Below are positions 48,286 through 57,306 of a stretch of 64,000 bases of DNA, piece after piece. Source of the stretch: CAWINX01 sp963702055 (GTDB lineage Bacteria > Actinomycetota > Thermoleophilia > Solirubrobacterales > 70-9); assembly GCA_963702055.1 (NCBI GenBank), contig OY969702.1:806001-870000 (forward strand), given 5' to 3'. The position numbers and the translations under genes were made by a program. The notes under the pieces are model-generated. The model was not told where the DNA came from. It searched no databases and saw only the letters and a program-made list of their open reading frames with translations. Every line of letters begins with the position of its first letter. The stretch's first letter is position 1.

Positions 48286-49203
48286 TCAGGCCGCCGCAGG
48301 CGCGGCGGCCTGTTCGCCCGCCCGTGCAGCGTTTGCCGCAATCTCCTCGACGAACGTCGGCCAGAGCTCGCGGGGGAGGTCGTGGCCCATGCCGTCGATC
48401 ATGCGCAGGCGGGCGCCGGGGATTGCCCTGGCGGTGGCGCGGCCGCCGACCGGGCGGGCCAGCGGGTCCCTGCGGCCGTGGATGACCAGGGTCGGGGCGG
48501 TGACGCGATGCAGGGCGTCGGTGCGATCGCCCGAAGCGGTGATCGCGTGCATCTGGCGCAGCACGCCCGAGGGACGGTGGCTGCGGTCGTAGGAGCGGCT
48601 GACGATCTCCCGCAGCCATTGCTCGTCCCGCGGATAGTCGGGTGAGCCGATCACCCGGAAGGTCTTCGTCGCCCGCTCGATGTAGGCGTCGCGCCCGTGC
48701 GGAGCCGGCGCCATCAGGATCGCGAAAGCGCGCAGGGTCGGGAACTCCATCCAGCGCCGCCCCGATGTCGACATGATCGAGGTCAGCGAGAGCACTCGCT
48801 GCGGCTGCTCGATCGCCATCGTCTGGGCGATCATCCCGCCCATCGAGGCGCCGACCACGTGGGCCGCCTCGACACCTAGGTGGTCCATCAGGCCGGTGGT
48901 GTCCGCGGCCATGTCGCGCAGCAGATAGGCCGCGGCGGACTCGCGGCCGAGGATCAGGTCCGCCCGGCTCGGCACCCCCGCGCCCTCGAGGATCGTCGAG
49001 TGGCCGATGTCGCGGTTGTCGAAGCGGACGACGCGGAAGCCTCGCTCGGCGAGCATCGAGCACAACCCTTCGTCCCAGGCGATCATCTGGGTGCCGAGGC
49101 CCATGATCAGGACGATCGCCGGGGCGTCGCGTTCGCCCATCTCCTGGTAGGCGATCTCGATGCCGTTGACGGGTGCGAGGCGCTCCTCGCCGAAGACGGG
49201 CAT
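48286..49203 (-). CDS. Alpha/beta hydrolase
   Basis: 305 residues. Nucleophile elbow GASMGG (Ser about residue 119), oxyanion region IVLIMGLGTQMIAWDEG, acid in IHGRRDPLA, His in DGMGHDLP. The lid region contains a Trp/Arg-rich segment. The family includes esterases and aclacinomycin-methylesterase-like enzymes (RdmC type), which it most resembles by eye. Substrate unknown. Convergent with the LAGLIDADG gene, 2 bp apart. Confidence 0.88.
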   Translation of the reverse strand: MPVFGEERLAPVNGIEIAYQEMGERDAPAIVLIMGLGTQMIAWDEGLCSMLAERGFRVVRFDNRDIGHSTILEGAGVPSRADLILGRESAAAYLLRDMAADTTGLMDHLGVEAAHVVGASMGGMIAQTMAIEQPQRVLSLTSIMSTSGRRWMEFPTLRAFAILMAPAPHGRDAYIERATKTFRVIGSPDYPRDEQWLREIVSRSYDRSHRPSGVLRQMHAITASGDRTDALHRVTAPTLVIHGRRDPLARPVGGRATARAIPGARLRMIDGMGHDLPRELWPTFVEEIAANAARAGEQAAAPAAA

Positions 49204-49270
49204 CGCCCGATTCTAATCAGGCTGGCCGCTCAGCCAGGCAGGTTCCCGCCCGCGCCTCTAGGTTGAGGCG

Positions 49271-50398
49271 GTGCGCACCGCGATCGTCTCCGACCTCCAC
49301 CTCGGCAGCGTCTCCGGCGAGGACGTCGCCCGCGACCCCGAGATTCGCGCGGCGATGCTGGAGGAGATCGCCGGCGCCGACCGGGTCGTCCTGCTCGGCG
49401 ACGTGGTCGAGCTGCGCGAGCGCCCTGTCGGTGAGGCGCTGGAGGCCGCCCGCCCCTTCTTCGAAGACCTGGGAGGCGCCGTGGCCGGCGAGATCGTCCT
49501 CCTCCCCGGCAACCACGACCACCGGCTCGCCGAGCCGCTGCTCGACGACCTCTCGCTGGCGGGGGCGCCCCTCGGCCTCGAGCAGCGCTTCGACCCCTCC
49601 CCCGGTCCCGCCGCCCAGATCGACCGCTGGCTCGGCGGCGGGCGCCTCGGCCTCGCCTACCCCGGAATCTGGCTGCGCGATGATGTCTACGCGACCCACG
49701 GCCACTACATCGACTGCCACCTCGCCCTGCCCCGCGCCGAGTGCGTCGCCGCCGCCGCGGCGATGCGCTCCCGCCCGCTGCCGGCGCCCGCGACGCCGAG
49801 CGACTACGAGCGGGTCCTGCGCCCGATCTACTCCTTCTCCTACGGCCGCGCTCAGTCGCGCACGGCGGCGCGGCTGACCGGCGCCGTCGATCGTCCCTCC
49901 GAGACGGCCTGGAAGCTCGCCGCCGGCGGCGACGGGGACGGGCTCGGCAGGAAGCTCGCCGGCGGCGCCCTGCGCGCCGCCGTCCCCGGCGCGGTCTGGA
50001 GCCTCAACCGCCTGCTCCACGCCCACTTCGATCCCGACTTCTCGCCGAAAGCGATCCTCAGCGGCGGCCTCGACGCCACGGTCGAGATGGCCGCCCGGCT
50101 CGAGCTGGACCGAGAGAGCCTCCACCTGATCACCGGCCACACCCACCGCGGCGGCCCGCGTAAGAGCGACGGGACCTGGCCGCTACCCGGCGGCGGGCAG
50201 ATGCACAACACCGGAAGCTGGCTCTTCGCAACCGCCTTCCATCACCCGGGCACACCCCCCAGCCCCTATTGGCCGGGAACCGTCACCTGGGTCGAGGACG
50301 ACGCCGCACCCCGCCGCGTTCAGCTCCTGCGCGATCGCACCCACGCGGCGATGACGGAGGCTGTCGCGCTCAGCCGCTCCGCAGCCACTCGGCGATGA
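49271..50398 (+). CDS. Calcineurin-like metallophosphoesterase
   Basis: 375 residues from GTG 49271. Metal ligands: SDLHLG (DxH), LLGDVVEL (GD), PGNHDHR (GNHD), ATHGH, and ITGHTHRGG (GHxH). The order and spacing resemble UDP-2,3-diacylglucosamine hydrolase LpxH and related phosphatases, but a long insert (about 140-240) differs. No lipid A genes are expected in this organism group, so a different phosphoester is likely. The 3' end overlaps the dehalogenase gene by 29 bp. Confidence 0.88.
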   Translation: MRTAIVSDLHLGSVSGEDVARDPEIRAAMLEEIAGADRVVLLGDVVELRERPVGEALEAARPFFEDLGGAVAGEIVLLPGNHDHRLAEPLLDDLSLAGAPLGLEQRFDPSPGPAAQIDRWLGGGRLGLAYPGIWLRDDVYATHGHYIDCHLALPRAECVAAAAAMRSRPLPAPATPSDYERVLRPIYSFSYGRAQSRTAARLTGAVDRPSETAWKLAAGGDGDGLGRKLAGGALRAAVPGAVWSLNRLLHAHFDPDFSPKAILSGGLDATVEMAARLELDRESLHLITGHTHRGGPRKSDGTWPLPGGGQMHNTGSWLFATAFHHPGTPPSPYWPGTVTWVEDDAAPRRVQLLRDRTHAAMTEAVALSRSAATRR

Positions 50399-51254
50399 TT
50401 CCGCCGACTTCCTCGCCGGCGTCCTCGTGGAGGAAGTGCGAGGCGTTCTCGATCACCCGCGGTGGCGGGTAGTTGAGCCGCGCGGAAACCTGCTCGCCGA
50501 CCGACAGCGGCAGCGCCTGGTCGGAGTCCGCCCAGAGAACCAGCGTCGGCCGCTCGTCGGTGCGCAGCGCGTCGGCGACGGCGCGTCCCTCCGCCGCCCC
50601 CGGCGCGTCCGGCTCGGTCGGGATCAGCGCCGGGAAGGCGCGCGCGCCGGCCTTCGCCTCGGGGTTCGGGTAGGGCGCCTCGTAGGCGGCGATCACCTCG
50701 TCGGACACATCGCGCTTGCAGCCGGCCTTGACCAGGAAGCCGACCGGCAGATCCTCGGCGTTGCGGACGAAGTCGCGGAATTTGAGCCAGACGTCGCTCA
50801 TCTTCTGGTGGCCGGTGAAAGGGCCGGTGTCGGTAATCACAAGGCGCGAGAACCACTCTGGGTGCTCGACGAACAGCCGCAGCCCGATCGGCCCGCCCCA
50901 GTCGTGGACCACCGCGGTGGCGTCGCGCAGATCGAGTCCCTCGAGCAGCTTCGCGATCAGCTCGACGTGGCGGTCGTAGCTGTACCAATCGACGTCGGTG
51001 GGCTTGTCGGAGCGGCCGAAGCCGGCGTAGTCGGGGGCGATGCAGCGGTAGCCGGCGTCGCGGACCGGCGGGATCACCTTGCGCCAGAGGAACGACCAGG
51101 TCGGCTCGCCGTGGAAGAAGACCACCGGCGGGCCCTCGCCCTCGTCGAGGTAGGCGAGCCGCAGGCCGTCGACCTCGCGGTAGCTCGACTCGAAGGGGAA
51201 GTCGGGCAGGTCCCGCAGGTCCTCCTCCGGCGTGCGCACCGCCTCGACGCTCAT
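50370..51254 (-). CDS. Haloalkane dehalogenase-like alpha/beta hydrolase
   Basis: 294 residues from ATG 51254. HGEPTWSFLWRKV supplies the oxyanion hole and the halide-binding Trp; the nucleophile is Asp in VVHDWGGPIG (Asp-Trp, diagnostic against Ser esterases); the general base His is in ENASHFLHED. This is the HLD-I pattern: cleavage of carbon-halogen bonds by an Asp ester intermediate. The cap domain (about 145-220) is helical. The natural substrate is unknown. Overlaps the metallophosphoesterase 3' end. Confidence 0.88.
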   Translation of the reverse strand: MSVEAVRTPEEDLRDLPDFPFESSYREVDGLRLAYLDEGEGPPVVFFHGEPTWSFLWRKVIPPVRDAGYRCIAPDYAGFGRSDKPTDVDWYSYDRHVELIAKLLEGLDLRDATAVVHDWGGPIGLRLFVEHPEWFSRLVITDTGPFTGHQKMSDVWLKFRDFVRNAEDLPVGFLVKAGCKRDVSDEVIAAYEAPYPNPEAKAGARAFPALIPTEPDAPGAAEGRAVADALRTDERPTLVLWADSDQALPLSVGEQVSARLNYPPPRVIENASHFLHEDAGEEVGGIIAEWLRSG

Positions 51255-51362
51255 CGGCGCGAGTCTATGCGCCCGGCGCGCGCTTCGCGCTCGCGCCCCC
51301 GGTCCGCGCTCAGTACTTCTCCCCGATGACGCAGGCAAAACGCGCCTCTAGCGTGAGCCGTG

Positions 51363-51962
51363 ATGGAGGAGACCCGACCGACGTTCCAGGTGCGCATCCA
51401 CGGCCGCGGCGGCCAGGGCGTGGTCACCGCAGCCGAACTGCTCTCGGTCGCCGCCTTCGACGAAGGGCGTCACGCGCAGGCCTTCCCCAGCTTCGGCTCG
51501 GAGCGCAGCGGCGCGCCCGTCGTCTCCTTCTGCCGCATATCCGACCGGCCGATCCGCATCCGCGAGCCGATTGCCGAACCCGACGCGCTGATCGTCCAGG
51601 ACCCGACCCTGCTCCATCAGGTGGACCTCTTCGCCGGTCTCAACGCCGACGGCTACCTGCTGATCAACACAAGCCGCAGCTTCGAGGAGCTGGGCCTCGA
51701 GGAGTTCGTCGCCGGTTTCCGCCCGGAGCGCATGTTGACCGTGCCGGCCTCCGAGCTGGCCCGCCGCCACCTCGGCCGGCCGCTCCCCAACGCGGCGCTG
51801 CTCGGCGGCTTCGCCGCCCTCACCGGCCTGCTGAAGCTGGAGTCGGTGACCGCGGCGATCCGCGAGAAGTTCCCCGGCCCCGCCGGCGAGGGCAACGCCG
51901 CGGCAGCGGACGCTGCCTTCGCCCACGTCGAGGAAGAGATGCGGGAGGTCGCCCGTGCTTAG
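51363..51962 (+). CDS. 2-oxoacid:ferredoxin oxidoreductase gamma subunit
   Basis: 199 residues from ATG 51363 (GTG 51360 is an alternative). Family marks: IHGRGGQGVVTAAELLS, AFPSFGSERSGAPVVSFCRI, and LPNAALLGGFAALTG. The gamma domain binds coenzyme A and completes the decarboxylating enzyme. First gene of a four-gene operon gamma-alpha-beta-GltD/ferredoxin; it overlaps the next gene by 8 bp. Confidence 0.92.
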   Translation: MEETRPTFQVRIHGRGGQGVVTAAELLSVAAFDEGRHAQAFPSFGSERSGAPVVSFCRISDRPIRIREPIAEPDALIVQDPTLLHQVDLFAGLNADGYLLINTSRSFEELGLEEFVAGFRPERMLTVPASELARRHLGRPLPNAALLGGFAALTGLLKLESVTAAIREKFPGPAGEGNAAAADAAFAHVEEEMREVARA

Positions 51963-53208
51963 GCAGCTCGAGGGCTCCGCGGCGGTTGCCGAGGCCGTCG
52001 CCCTCTGTCGGCCCGAGGTCGTCTGCGCCTACCCGATCTCCCCCCAGACCCACATCGTCGAAGGCCTCTCCGACCTGGTCCGCGCCGGCAAGCTCGACCC
52101 CTGCGAGTACGTGATGGTCGAGTCGGAGTTCGCCGCGATGTCGGTCTGCATCGGCGCCTCCGCGGCCGGCGCCCGCTCCTACACGGCGACCGCCAGCCAG
52201 GGCCTCCTCTACATGGCCGAGGCCCTCTACAACGCCTCCGGCCTCGGGCTGCCGATCGTGATGACCGTCGCCAACCGGGCGATCGGCTCTCCGATCAACA
52301 TCTGGAACGACCACAGCGACACGATGTCCCAGCGCGACTCCGGCTGGATCCAGCTCTACGCCGAGGACAACCAGGAGGCGGTCGACCTCCACATCCAGGC
52401 CTTCAAGCTCGCTGAGCGGCTCTCGCTGCCGGTGATGGTCTGCATGGACGGCTTCATCCTCACCCACGCCTACGAGCGAATCGACGCCCCCTCCCAGGAG
52501 CAGGTCGACGCCTTCCTGCCCGCCTTCGAGCCGCGCCAGGTCCTCGACCCGGCCGACCCGGTGACGATCGGCGCGATGGTCGGGCCGGAGGCCTTCACCG
52601 AAGTCAAGTACCTGGCCCATGCGAAGCAGATGCTGGCGCTGGACGCGATCCCCGAGGTGGCCGCGGAGTTCAAAGCGGAGTTCGGGCGCGAGTCCGGCGG
52701 CCTGCTGCGTGGCTACCGCGCCGAAGACGCCGAGACGATCGTCGTCGCGCTCGGCTCGGTCCTGGGGACGATCGAGGAGACGATCGACGAGATGCGCGAG
52801 GAGGGCGTCTCGATCGGCGCCCTGGCGATCAAATCGTTCCGTCCCTTCCCGCTGGAGGAGGTCCGCGAGGCGCTCGCCCGCGCCAAGCGGGTCGTCGTGC
52901 TCGAGAAGGCGCTGGCCGTCGGCGTCGGCGGGATCGTCTCCGCCAACGTGCGGATGGCGCTCTCCGGCATCCAGCTGAACGGCTACACCGTGGTCGCCGG
53001 CCTCGGCGGCCGGCCGATCACCAAGAAGTCCCTGCACGGCCTCTTCGCCGACGCCGTCGCCGACCGCCTCGACCCGCTCAGCTTCCTCGACATGGACTGG
53101 GACCGGGTCGAAGCGGAGCTGCTGCGCATGCAGGGCAAGGGCCGAACCGGCCCGCACGCCGAGAACATCCTCCGCGAAGCCGGCGTCGTCGCCGCAAGGT
53201 CGCACTGA
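51955..53208 (+). CDS. 2-oxoacid:ferredoxin oxidoreductase alpha subunit
   Basis: 417 residues from GTG 51955. YPISPQTHIVEGLSDLV, EYVMVESEFAAMSVCIGASAAGARSYTATASQGLLYM and IWNDHSDTMSQRDSGWIQLYAEDNQE are alpha-subunit motifs of pyruvate/2-oxoglutarate ferredoxin oxidoreductases (thiamine pyrophosphate pyrimidine domain). With beta and gamma it oxidises a 2-oxoacid to acyl-CoA and reduces ferredoxin; which acid cannot be read from sequence. Overlaps gamma and precedes beta by 2 bp. Confidence 0.93.
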   Translation: MLRQLEGSAAVAEAVALCRPEVVCAYPISPQTHIVEGLSDLVRAGKLDPCEYVMVESEFAAMSVCIGASAAGARSYTATASQGLLYMAEALYNASGLGLPIVMTVANRAIGSPINIWNDHSDTMSQRDSGWIQLYAEDNQEAVDLHIQAFKLAERLSLPVMVCMDGFILTHAYERIDAPSQEQVDAFLPAFEPRQVLDPADPVTIGAMVGPEAFTEVKYLAHAKQMLALDAIPEVAAEFKAEFGRESGGLLRGYRAEDAETIVVALGSVLGTIEETIDEMREEGVSIGALAIKSFRPFPLEEVREALARAKRVVVLEKALAVGVGGIVSANVRMALSGIQLNGYTVVAGLGGRPITKKSLHGLFADAVADRLDPLSFLDMDWDRVEAELLRMQGKGRTGPHAENILREAGVVAARSH

Positions 53209-53210
53209 CG

Positions 53211-54302
53211 ATGCGAGCGCGCGAACCCGAAAAAGACGGCAAGACGCCCCCCGGCAACCAGCCGGTGAAGTTCTACCAAGCGGGCAGCTTCGTGGTGGGC
53301 AACCGCCTGCTCGACCCCGAGCAACGCTCGGTGCAGGCGCGGATGGAGCGCTCCAACACGCTCACCTCCGGTCACCGCGCCTGCCAGGGATGCGGCGAGG
53401 CGCTCGGCGCCCGCTACGCGCTCGATGCCGCGATGCGGGCAACCGACGGGCAGTTGATCGCCGCCAACGCGACCGGCTGCCTCGAGGTCTTCTCGACCCC
53501 CTTCCCCGAGTCCTCGTGGCAGCTCCCCTGGATCCACTCGCTGTTCGGCAACGCCCCCGCGGTCGCCACCGGCGTCGCCGCGGCGATGAAGGCGAAGGGG
53601 CGCGAGGACGTGCGCGTGGTCGGCCAGGGCGGCGACGGCGGCACCCTCGACATCGGCTTTGCCTGCCTCTCCGGGATGTTCGAGCGAAACGACGACGTGC
53701 TGTTCATCTGTTACGACAACGAGGCCTACATGAACACCGGGGTGCAGCGTTCCGGCGCAACGCCCCCGGCGGCGCGCACCGCCAACACCAAGCCGATCGG
53801 CGACCACCCGGGCAACGAGTTCGGTCAGGGCAAGGACGCGCCGGCGATCGCGATGGCGCACGGCATCCCCTACGTGGCGACGGCGACGGTCGCCGAGCTG
53901 CGCGACCTCGAGTACAAGGTCGAGCGGGCGATGTCGTTCCGCGGCGCCCGCTACCTGCACGTCTTCGTCCCCTGCCCGCTCGGCTGGGGAGCGCAGGCGC
54001 GCGACACGGTGAAGATCGCCCGCCTGGTCAAGGAGACCGGCCTCTTCCCCGTCTTCGAGGCCGAGGACGGCGAGGTGACCGGCGTCTCGAAGATCCGCCG
54101 CCAGGTCCCGGTCGAGGAGTACCTGAAGCCGCAGCGCCGCTATGCCCACCTCTTCGGCGAGCACCCTCGCCCCGACGTAATCGCCCAAATCCAGGCGATC
54201 GCCGACCGCAACATCCGCCGCTACGGGTTGCTTCCCGAGGACGCTCGTAGCTTTTCCCCTGCCATAGCGAGGGAAAACGTACGAGCGGAGGAGTCGGCGT
54301 GA
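53211..54302 (+). CDS. 2-oxoacid:ferredoxin oxidoreductase beta subunit (TPP-binding)
   Basis: 363 residues. Conserved cysteines in RACQGCGEALGAR, ATGCLEVFSTPF, and the thiamine pyrophosphate motif GQGGDGGTLDIGF with CYDNEAYMNTGVQRSGATP (NxxYxNTG), which fit the [4Fe-4S]- and TPP-binding beta subunit. The ~45-residue N-terminal extension is unusual. The stop overlaps the GltD-like gene by 4 bp (GTGA). Confidence 0.93.
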   Translation: MRAREPEKDGKTPPGNQPVKFYQAGSFVVGNRLLDPEQRSVQARMERSNTLTSGHRACQGCGEALGARYALDAAMRATDGQLIAANATGCLEVFSTPFPESSWQLPWIHSLFGNAPAVATGVAAAMKAKGREDVRVVGQGGDGGTLDIGFACLSGMFERNDDVLFICYDNEAYMNTGVQRSGATPPAARTANTKPIGDHPGNEFGQGKDAPAIAMAHGIPYVATATVAELRDLEYKVERAMSFRGARYLHVFVPCPLGWGAQARDTVKIARLVKETGLFPVFEAEDGEVTGVSKIRRQVPVEEYLKPQRRYAHLFGEHPRPDVIAQIQAIADRNIRRYGLLPEDARSFSPAIARENVRAEESA

Positions 54303-55936
54303 ACGGCAAGCCCTACGCGATCACCCTCGACGTCGGCTCCAGCCTTGCCAACAAGACCGGCAGCTGGCGCACCGAGCGGGCCGTCTACGTCGACCGCCTG
54401 CCGCCCTGCAACCACGCCTGCCCGGCCGGCGAGAACATTCAGGCCTGGCTCTACGAAGCCGAAGAGGGCGAGGAGGGCTACGAGCGGGCCTGGCGCAAGC
54501 TGATGGAGGACAACCCGCTGCCCGCGGTGATGGGACGGGTCTGTTACCACCCCTGCGAGACCGCCTGCAACCGCGGCCAGCTCGACGAAGCGGTCGGCAT
54601 CCACTCGGTCGAGCGCTTCCTCGGCGACGAGGCGATCAAGCGCGGCTGGCAGGTCGAGTTGGACGTCGAGCCTTCCGGCAAGCGGGTGCTGGTCGTCGGC
54701 GCCGGGCCCTCGGGGCTCTCCGCCGCCTACCACCTGACCCGGCTCGGCCACGAGGTGACGATCCACGAGGCCGGCCCGATGCCGGGCGGGATGATGCGCT
54801 TCGGCATCCCCCAGTACCGGCTGCCGCGCGACGTGCTCGAGGCTGAGGTGCGGCGCATCCTCGACCTCGGCGTGACGCTGGAGCTGAATCGCAAGGTCGA
54901 CAACGTGCTCGACTCGATGCGCGAGGGCGGCTTCGACGCCGCCTTCCTCGCGGTCGGCGCCCACATCGGCCGCCGCGCCTACGTCCCGGCGGGAGAGGCC
55001 GAGCGGATAGTCGACGCGGTGGCGCTGCTGGAGAGCATGGAGGGCGAGGAGAAACCGCGGCTCGGCCGGCGGGTCGTCGTCTACGGCGGCGGTGACACCG
55101 CGATGGACGTGGCGCGGACCGCAAAGCGCCTCGGCGCCACCGACGCGGTCGTCGTCTACCGCCGGACCCGCGAACGGATGCCCGCCCACGACTTCGAGGT
55201 CGAGGAGGCCGCGGAGGAGGGCGTGATGATGAAGTGGCTCTCCACCGTCAAGCACTTCGAGGACGGCAGGCTTCTACTGGAGCGGATGGAGCTCGATGAG
55301 ACCGGCTTCCCGCAGCCGACCGGCGAGACCGAGGAGCTGGAGGCCGACTCGCTGGTCCTGGCGCTCGGTCAGGAGGCCGACCTCTCGCTCCTGGAGGGCG
55401 TGCCGGGGATCGGAGTCGACGACGGCGTCGTGCAGGTCGGGCCGAACATGATGACCGGCCACGACGGGATCTTTGCCGGCGGCGACATGGTCCCGGCCGA
55501 GCGCACGGTCACGGTCGGCGTCGGCCACGGCAAGAAGGCGGCCCGCCACATCGACGGCTGGCTGCGCGACAGCGAGTACGTCCCGGCCCCCAAGCACGAC
55601 CTGGCGAGCTTCGACACCCTCAACACCTGGTACTACTCGGACGCGCCGCGCACCGTCCAGCCCCAACTCGAGGGGGCGCGGCGAGCCTCCGGCTTTGACG
55701 AGGTGGTCGGGGGTCTCGACGAGTCGAACGCCCTCTTCGAAGCGCGCCGCTGCCTCTCCTGCGGCAGCTGCTTCTCCTGCGACAACTGCTACGGGGTCTG
55801 CCCCGACAACGCGGTAATCAAGCTCGGCAACCCCGGCGAGCTCTATGAGATCGACCTCGACTTCTGCAAGGGCTGCGGGTTATGCGTAGCCGAGTGCCCA
55901 TGTGGCGCAATCGAGATGGTCCCGGAAGAGATCTGA
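54299..55936 (+). CDS. GltD-like flavoprotein fused to a 2[4Fe-4S] ferredoxin domain
   Basis: 545 residues. N-terminal Cys cluster (CNHACPAG, CYHPCETACNRG) as in glutamate synthase small subunit/NfnB/PreT, FAD motif VLVVGAGPSGLSAAYHL, NAD(P) motif VVVYGGGDTAMDVARTA, late FAD motif GIFAGGDMV. The C-terminus (about 485-545) is a dicluster ferredoxin (CLSCGSCFSCDNCYGVCP, CKGCGLCVAECPCG). In the operon it most likely takes electrons from the 2-oxoacid oxidoreductase and passes them to NAD(P)+. It replaces the separate delta (ferredoxin) subunit. Confidence 0.9.
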   Translation: MNGKPYAITLDVGSSLANKTGSWRTERAVYVDRLPPCNHACPAGENIQAWLYEAEEGEEGYERAWRKLMEDNPLPAVMGRVCYHPCETACNRGQLDEAVGIHSVERFLGDEAIKRGWQVELDVEPSGKRVLVVGAGPSGLSAAYHLTRLGHEVTIHEAGPMPGGMMRFGIPQYRLPRDVLEAEVRRILDLGVTLELNRKVDNVLDSMREGGFDAAFLAVGAHIGRRAYVPAGEAERIVDAVALLESMEGEEKPRLGRRVVVYGGGDTAMDVARTAKRLGATDAVVVYRRTRERMPAHDFEVEEAAEEGVMMKWLSTVKHFEDGRLLLERMELDETGFPQPTGETEELEADSLVLALGQEADLSLLEGVPGIGVDDGVVQVGPNMMTGHDGIFAGGDMVPAERTVTVGVGHGKKAARHIDGWLRDSEYVPAPKHDLASFDTLNTWYYSDAPRTVQPQLEGARRASGFDEVVGGLDESNALFEARRCLSCGSCFSCDNCYGVCPDNAVIKLGNPGELYEIDLDFCKGCGLCVAECPCGAIEMVPEEI

Positions 55937-56032
55937 GCCCCCCGGCCGAGCCGAATCTTTACCCGGAGTTCACCTGGCGCCAAGGTTCCGAGAGCACCCT
56001 GGTGTTCGCGACCACAAGCGAGAGGAGACATC

Positions 56033-56230
56033 ATGCCGCAGATACTCGTAATGACCGATCTCCAGGACGAGGCGGACGGCGCGATCGTCTACCGGGAGCG
56101 GATCTGCCCCAGCGATCTCGAGTCGGACCACTACTCGGGTCAGCTGGTCGAGAGGGTCGGCTGGGCCGTGGTCGACGCCGACGAGCTCGAGCACCGCGGA
56201 GGTCGAGACTCCTCAGCGGGCGAGATCTGA
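56033..56230 (+). CDS. Small acidic hypothetical protein
   Basis: 65 residues from ATG 56033, behind a strong ribosome site GAGAGGAGA. Sequence MPQILVMTDLQDEADGAIVYRERICPSDLES then QLVERVGWAVVDADELE is acidic with a beta-alpha pattern and no known domain. It lies 96 bp after the oxidoreductase operon and could belong to it. Function unknown. Confidence 0.65.
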   Translation: MPQILVMTDLQDEADGAIVYRERICPSDLESDHYSGQLVERVGWAVVDADELEHRGGRDSSAGEI

Positions 56231-56233
56231 GCG

Positions 56234-56254
56234 CCCCTCCCCCGGGGGGAGGGG
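56234..56254. terminator. G/C stem between convergent genes
   Basis: CCCCTCCCCC followed after one G by GGGGGAGGGG forms a near-perfect self-complementary stretch right behind the small-protein stop. A second 10-bp stem, CAGCGCCCGC/GCGGGCGCTG (56261-56290), lies in the 3' end of the Nudix gene. No T-run, so factor-independent termination is uncertain. Confidence 0.4.
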
Positions 56255-56259
56255 GAGGA

Positions 56260-56754
56260 TCAGCGCCCGCTCGCCGGCGGGCGGGCGCTGAGGCGCTCGA
56301 GCAGGCGACTGACGAAAGGAGCCTGAGCCGGCAGGATCTTCTCTGCGGCGACCGCCGGCGTAAACCACTCGGCCCGGTCGACCTCCGGGAACTCGCGCTC
56401 GACCCCGGAGCGCGGCGGCCACTCGATCGCGAAGCTGTTGCTGCGCAACGTCGCCGGGTCGAAGTCGCCCTCGGCCGCCCAGGCCCGCACCTCCTTGCCG
56501 CCACGCTGGCGAACCTGGCCGAGGTCGATCAGCCCCTCGACGGAGATCGGCGGGAGCGTGCCCAGCTCCTCCCCCAGCTCGCGCAGCGCGCAGTCGCGCG
56601 GGTCCTCGTTCTCCTCGTACTCGCCCTTCGGAATCGACCAGGCACCAAGGTCCTTTTTCGCCCAGAAGGGGCCGCCGGGATGGACGAGCAGCAGCTCCGG
56701 CGAATCTCCCGCAGGGCGGTAGAGAAGAACTCCGGCGCTGCGCCTTGCCCCCAC
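56260..56754 (-). CDS. Nudix hydrolase
   Basis: 164 residues. The Nudix box is GEYEENEDPRDCALRELGEELG (G-5x-E-7x-REUxEExGU), with SAGVLLYRPAG before it and WSIPKGEY at the start. The family hydrolyses nucleoside diphosphates linked to another moiety; DUF-like similarity to diadenosine or NUDIX RNA-repair family (KGGxW-type) is possible. The Lys in AKKDLGAWSIPKG is typical of predicted NTP pyrophosphohydrolases. Cytosolic. Confidence 0.9.
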   Translation of the reverse strand: MGARRSAGVLLYRPAGDSPELLLVHPGGPFWAKKDLGAWSIPKGEYEENEDPRDCALRELGEELGTLPPISVEGLIDLGQVRQRGGKEVRAWAAEGDFDPATLRSNSFAIEWPPRSGVEREFPEVDRAEWFTPAVAAEKILPAQAPFVSRLLERLSARPPASGR

Positions 56755-56843
56755 TTTCCTCCCAGGTTATCGTCGTCAGAGCCCGAAAAAGGGCTGTGGT
56801 GGTTCATCCCTGACCCCTGTTTGATGAGCATGAAAGGTTACGA

Positions 56844-57227
56844 ATGAACGAGGAGAGCACACTCAGCGGCTGGTGGGTATTCGCCGGCGCACTGTTGCTG
56901 ATCGCCGGTGTCCTGAACATCATCTGGGGCATCGCCGCAATCGGCGATTCGAAGTTTTTCACCGCGAACGCGACCTACATCATCAGCAGCCTCCACACCT
57001 GGGGCTGGGTGACCCTGATCCTTGGGGTGCTTGAGCTGATCGCCGCGTTCTCGCTGTTCTCGGGAGGCGAGTTCGGCCGCTGGTTCGGCATCTTCATCGG
57101 CTCGCTGAACGCGATCGGGGCGCTGCTCTCGATCCCGGCCTACCCGTTCTGGTCGCTGGCGATCTTCGCCCTCTCGATCATCATCGTCTACAAGCTGGCC
57201 GAGGGCCCGGAAGGCTCGTCCGCCTAG
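56844..57227 (+). CDS. DUF7144-type four-helix membrane protein
   Basis: 127 residues with four helices: GWWVFAGALLLIAGVLNIIWG, LHTWGWVTLILGVLELIAAF, WFGIFIGSLNAIGALLSI and WSLAIFALSIIIVYKLAEG. The pattern is that of a widespread actinobacterial small membrane protein family (DUF7144 as I remember it). Function unknown. A terminator-like stem follows at 57254. Confidence 0.8.
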   Translation: MNEESTLSGWWVFAGALLLIAGVLNIIWGIAAIGDSKFFTANATYIISSLHTWGWVTLILGVLELIAAFSLFSGGEFGRWFGIFIGSLNAIGALLSIPAYPFWSLAIFALSIIIVYKLAEGPEGSSA

Positions 57228-57253
57228 CCAGGTCGCCGTCAATCCAATCCTCG

Positions 57254-57288
57254 CGAGGGCCCCGGCGATGTCGGGGCCCTCGTCGTTT
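57254..57288 (+). terminator. Intrinsic terminator
   Basis: CGAGGGCCCCG-7 nt-CGGGGCCCTCG is a perfect 11-bp stem followed by TCGTTT. It stands 27 bp after the membrane-protein stop and between convergent genes. Confidence 0.8.
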
Positions 57289-57306
57289 GGGCACTACGCG
57301 CGTCCC

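Noticed and set aside
56773..56802. Short stem AGCCC-GAAAAA-GGGCT between the divergent Nudix and membrane-protein genes
   Set aside because: Five-base stem in a promoter region, no T-run; too weak to call.
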